A DNA stretch of 64,000 bases from Bacteroidota bacterium (GTDB lineage Bacteria > Bacteroidota > Ignavibacteria > Kryptoniales > JAKASW01), in contig JAJYIT010000002.1 of assembly GCA_021789975.1 (NCBI GenBank), positions 186,001-250,000 on the forward strand. The letters run 5' to 3'. Under the pieces are notes generated by a model. That model was not told the DNA's origin, searched no databases, and saw only the letters and a list, made by a program, of their open reading frames with translations. Position numbers and translations under genes: made by a program. This document shows positions 62,922 to 64,000 of this stretch, in pieces; positions within the stretch are counted from its first letter, which is position 1; every line of letters begins with the position of its first letter.

Positions 62922-64000
62922 TTACTTCTTATCCTTATCGTCGATTATCTCGTAATCGGCATTCTCTGCTGTTTGACTCTTCTGTTCCTGCTGACCTTCG
63001 GCATGGGCGCCTCCGCCATCAGGAGGGGTCGGCGCAGAGGACTGTGCTTGCTGGTACATGAAGCTTGCAGCTTCTCCCCACACCTTATTGAGAGATTCAA
63101 TTTCGGACTTCAACTCCGTAACAGAAGCTGTCTTGGCAGACGCTTCAAGTTTCGCAATCGCGTCCTCGAGTGCCTTCTTCTTGTCGGGAGGTATTTTGTC
63201 ACCGAATTCCTGCAACTGTTTCTTGCTCTGGAATACAAGATTGTCCGCCTGATTCCTTGTCTCGACTTCCTCACGGCGCGTCTTGTCGTCTGCTGCATGT
63301 TCTTCAGCAACCTTCTTCATCCGCTCGATTTCCTCGCGCGTCAAACCGCTGGAAGAGGTGATTCTGATGCTCTGTTCCTTAGACGTAGCCTTATCCTTTG
63401 CTGCGACGTGCAAGATCCCGTTCGCATCTATATCAAAGGTCACCTCTATCTGAGGGATTCCACGAGGAGCCGGCGGAAGTCCATCCAGAATAAATCTACC
63501 GAGGGTCCGGTTGTCAAGTGCCATTGGCCGTTCTCCCTGAAGTACGTGAATTTCAACAGAGGTCTGATTGTCCGCAGCCGTTGAAAATATCTCGCTCTTC
63601 CTTGTCGGTATCGTAGTATTCGCAGGTATCAATGGAGTCATTACACCTCCGAGTGTCTCGATGCCGAGCGAAAGCGGGGTCACATCAAGGAGCAAGACAT
63701 CTTTTATATCGCCGGTAAGAACGGCGCCTTGTATGCTGGCTCCGACGGCAACCACTTCATCGGGGTTCACACCCTTGTGGGGCTCTTTGCTAAAATAGCT
63801 TTTCACGGTCTCCTGAACCTTGGGCATTCTGGTCATGCCGCCGACGAGAATAACTTCATCAATCTCGGCAGGAGTCAGCTTCGCATCTTCGAGTGCTTTT
63901 CTAACCGGACCGATCGTTCGCTGAACAAGGTCGTCAACTAGCTGCTCAAGCTTGGCCCTGGTCATGGTCAAGTTCAAATGCTTCGGGCCGTCGGCAGTCG
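62922..64000 (-). CDS. dnaK: DnaK chaperone, C-terminal part (cut by window edge)
   Basis: The 3' portion of Hsp70, about 359 codons visible; the frame runs through the window end ([18 protein letters not shown]) with no start there, so the N-terminal ATPase half lies outside. Seen are [57 protein letters not shown], the substrate domain [34 protein letters not shown] and [17 protein letters not shown]. It ends with the lid and a DKDKK tail. Typical Hsp70 acidic end. It lies upstream of clpB on the same transcript; no CIRCE-like repeat is visible in the part present. Confidence 0.96.
   Translation of the reverse strand, partial: TADGPKHLNLTMTRAKLEQLVDDLVQRTIGPVRKALEDAKLTPAEIDEVILVGGMTRMPKVQETVKSYFSKEPHKGVNPDEVVAVGASIQGAVLTGDIKDVLLLDVTPLSLGIETLGGVMTPLIPANTTIPTRKSEIFSTAADNQTSVEIHVLQGERPMALDNRTLGRFILDGLPPAPRGIPQIEVTFDIDANGILHVAAKDKATSKEQSIRITSSSGLTREEIERMKKVAEEHAADDKTRREEVETRNQADNLVFQSKKQLQEFGDKIPPDKKKALEDAIAKLEASAKTASVTELKSEIESLNKVWGEAASFMYQQAQSSAPTPPDGGGAHAEGQQEQKSQTAENADYEIIDDKDKK

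Overview
This window looks like chromosomal core DNA from a Gram-negative bacterium of the FCB (Bacteroidota/Chlorobiota/Ignavibacteria) assemblage. The evidence is a Kdo transferase (lipid A core), lipobox-bearing lipoproteins, a DUF4292 LolB-like lipoprotein, an atpD-atpC pair standing apart from the rest of the ATP synthase genes, and a DUF3108 envelope protein. Assignment below phylum is inference. Genes are packed into operons with 1-4 nt stop/start overlaps. No rRNA, tRNA, CRISPR array, insertion sequence, phage or defence gene was seen.

Layout. 1-10 kb (mostly minus): a divergent NRAMP-type transporter; an envelope operon reading TPR lipoprotein > DUF4292 lipoprotein > EnvC-like LytM protein > waaA; then atpD-atpC. 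A 593-nt divergent spacer with palindromic sites separates atpD from a plus-strand HtrA/DegQ protease. 11-20 kb (minus): DUF971 protein, periplasmic peroxiredoxin, an unrecognised 251-aa protein, ribE, ribD, SAM hydrolase, Gfo/Idh/MocA oxidoreductase, dxs, xseB and xseA. xseA is preceded by a small ORF and a tandem duplication. 20.6-24.8 kb (plus): family 9 glycosyltransferase, DUF3108 protein, CPBP protease, zinc-ribbon/DUF2007 protein, cdsA. 25-33.4 kb (minus): priA, larC, P1-family peptidase, gpsA, plsY, POT transporter. 33.7-43.8 kb (plus): metallophosphoesterase, GT-C-like membrane protein with a C-terminal soluble domain, then a nucleoside operon (cdd, tdk, BMP lipoprotein, ABC ATPase, two permeases, pnp). 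43.7-53.4 kb (minus): def, ggt, fbp, two ABC exporter half-transporters flanking a D-2-hydroxyacid dehydrogenase, serS, rfbD. 54.5-59.9 kb (minus): hisB-proC-hisH-hisA-hisF-hisI-purE-pfkB. 60.2-64 kb (minus): clpB and the 3' part of dnaK, cut by the window edge.

How the genes work together: waaA, envC-like, the lipoproteins, the family 9 glycosyltransferase, cdsA, plsY and gpsA build the envelope. The nucleoside cluster could import purine and pyrimidine nucleosides, phosphorolyse purines, deaminate cytidine and phosphorylate thymidine. The his cluster supplies the middle of histidine biosynthesis without hisG, hisD or hisC.

I did not find a convincing new multi-gene system. The items most worth a second look are small: a cluster of GTAAG/CTTAC half-sites with an 18-bp perfect palindrome between atpD and htrA; a duplicated SD-plus-peptide segment directly upstream of xseA; two promoter-like sequences that would give nearly leaderless mRNAs; an NRAMP protein with altered metal-site residues; a GT-C/soluble-domain fusion preceded by an in-frame amber stop; and an orphan protein in the riboflavin operon. 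Start codons were moved from the longest reading frame where a clear ribosome-binding site and protein-family length supported it; each entry says so.
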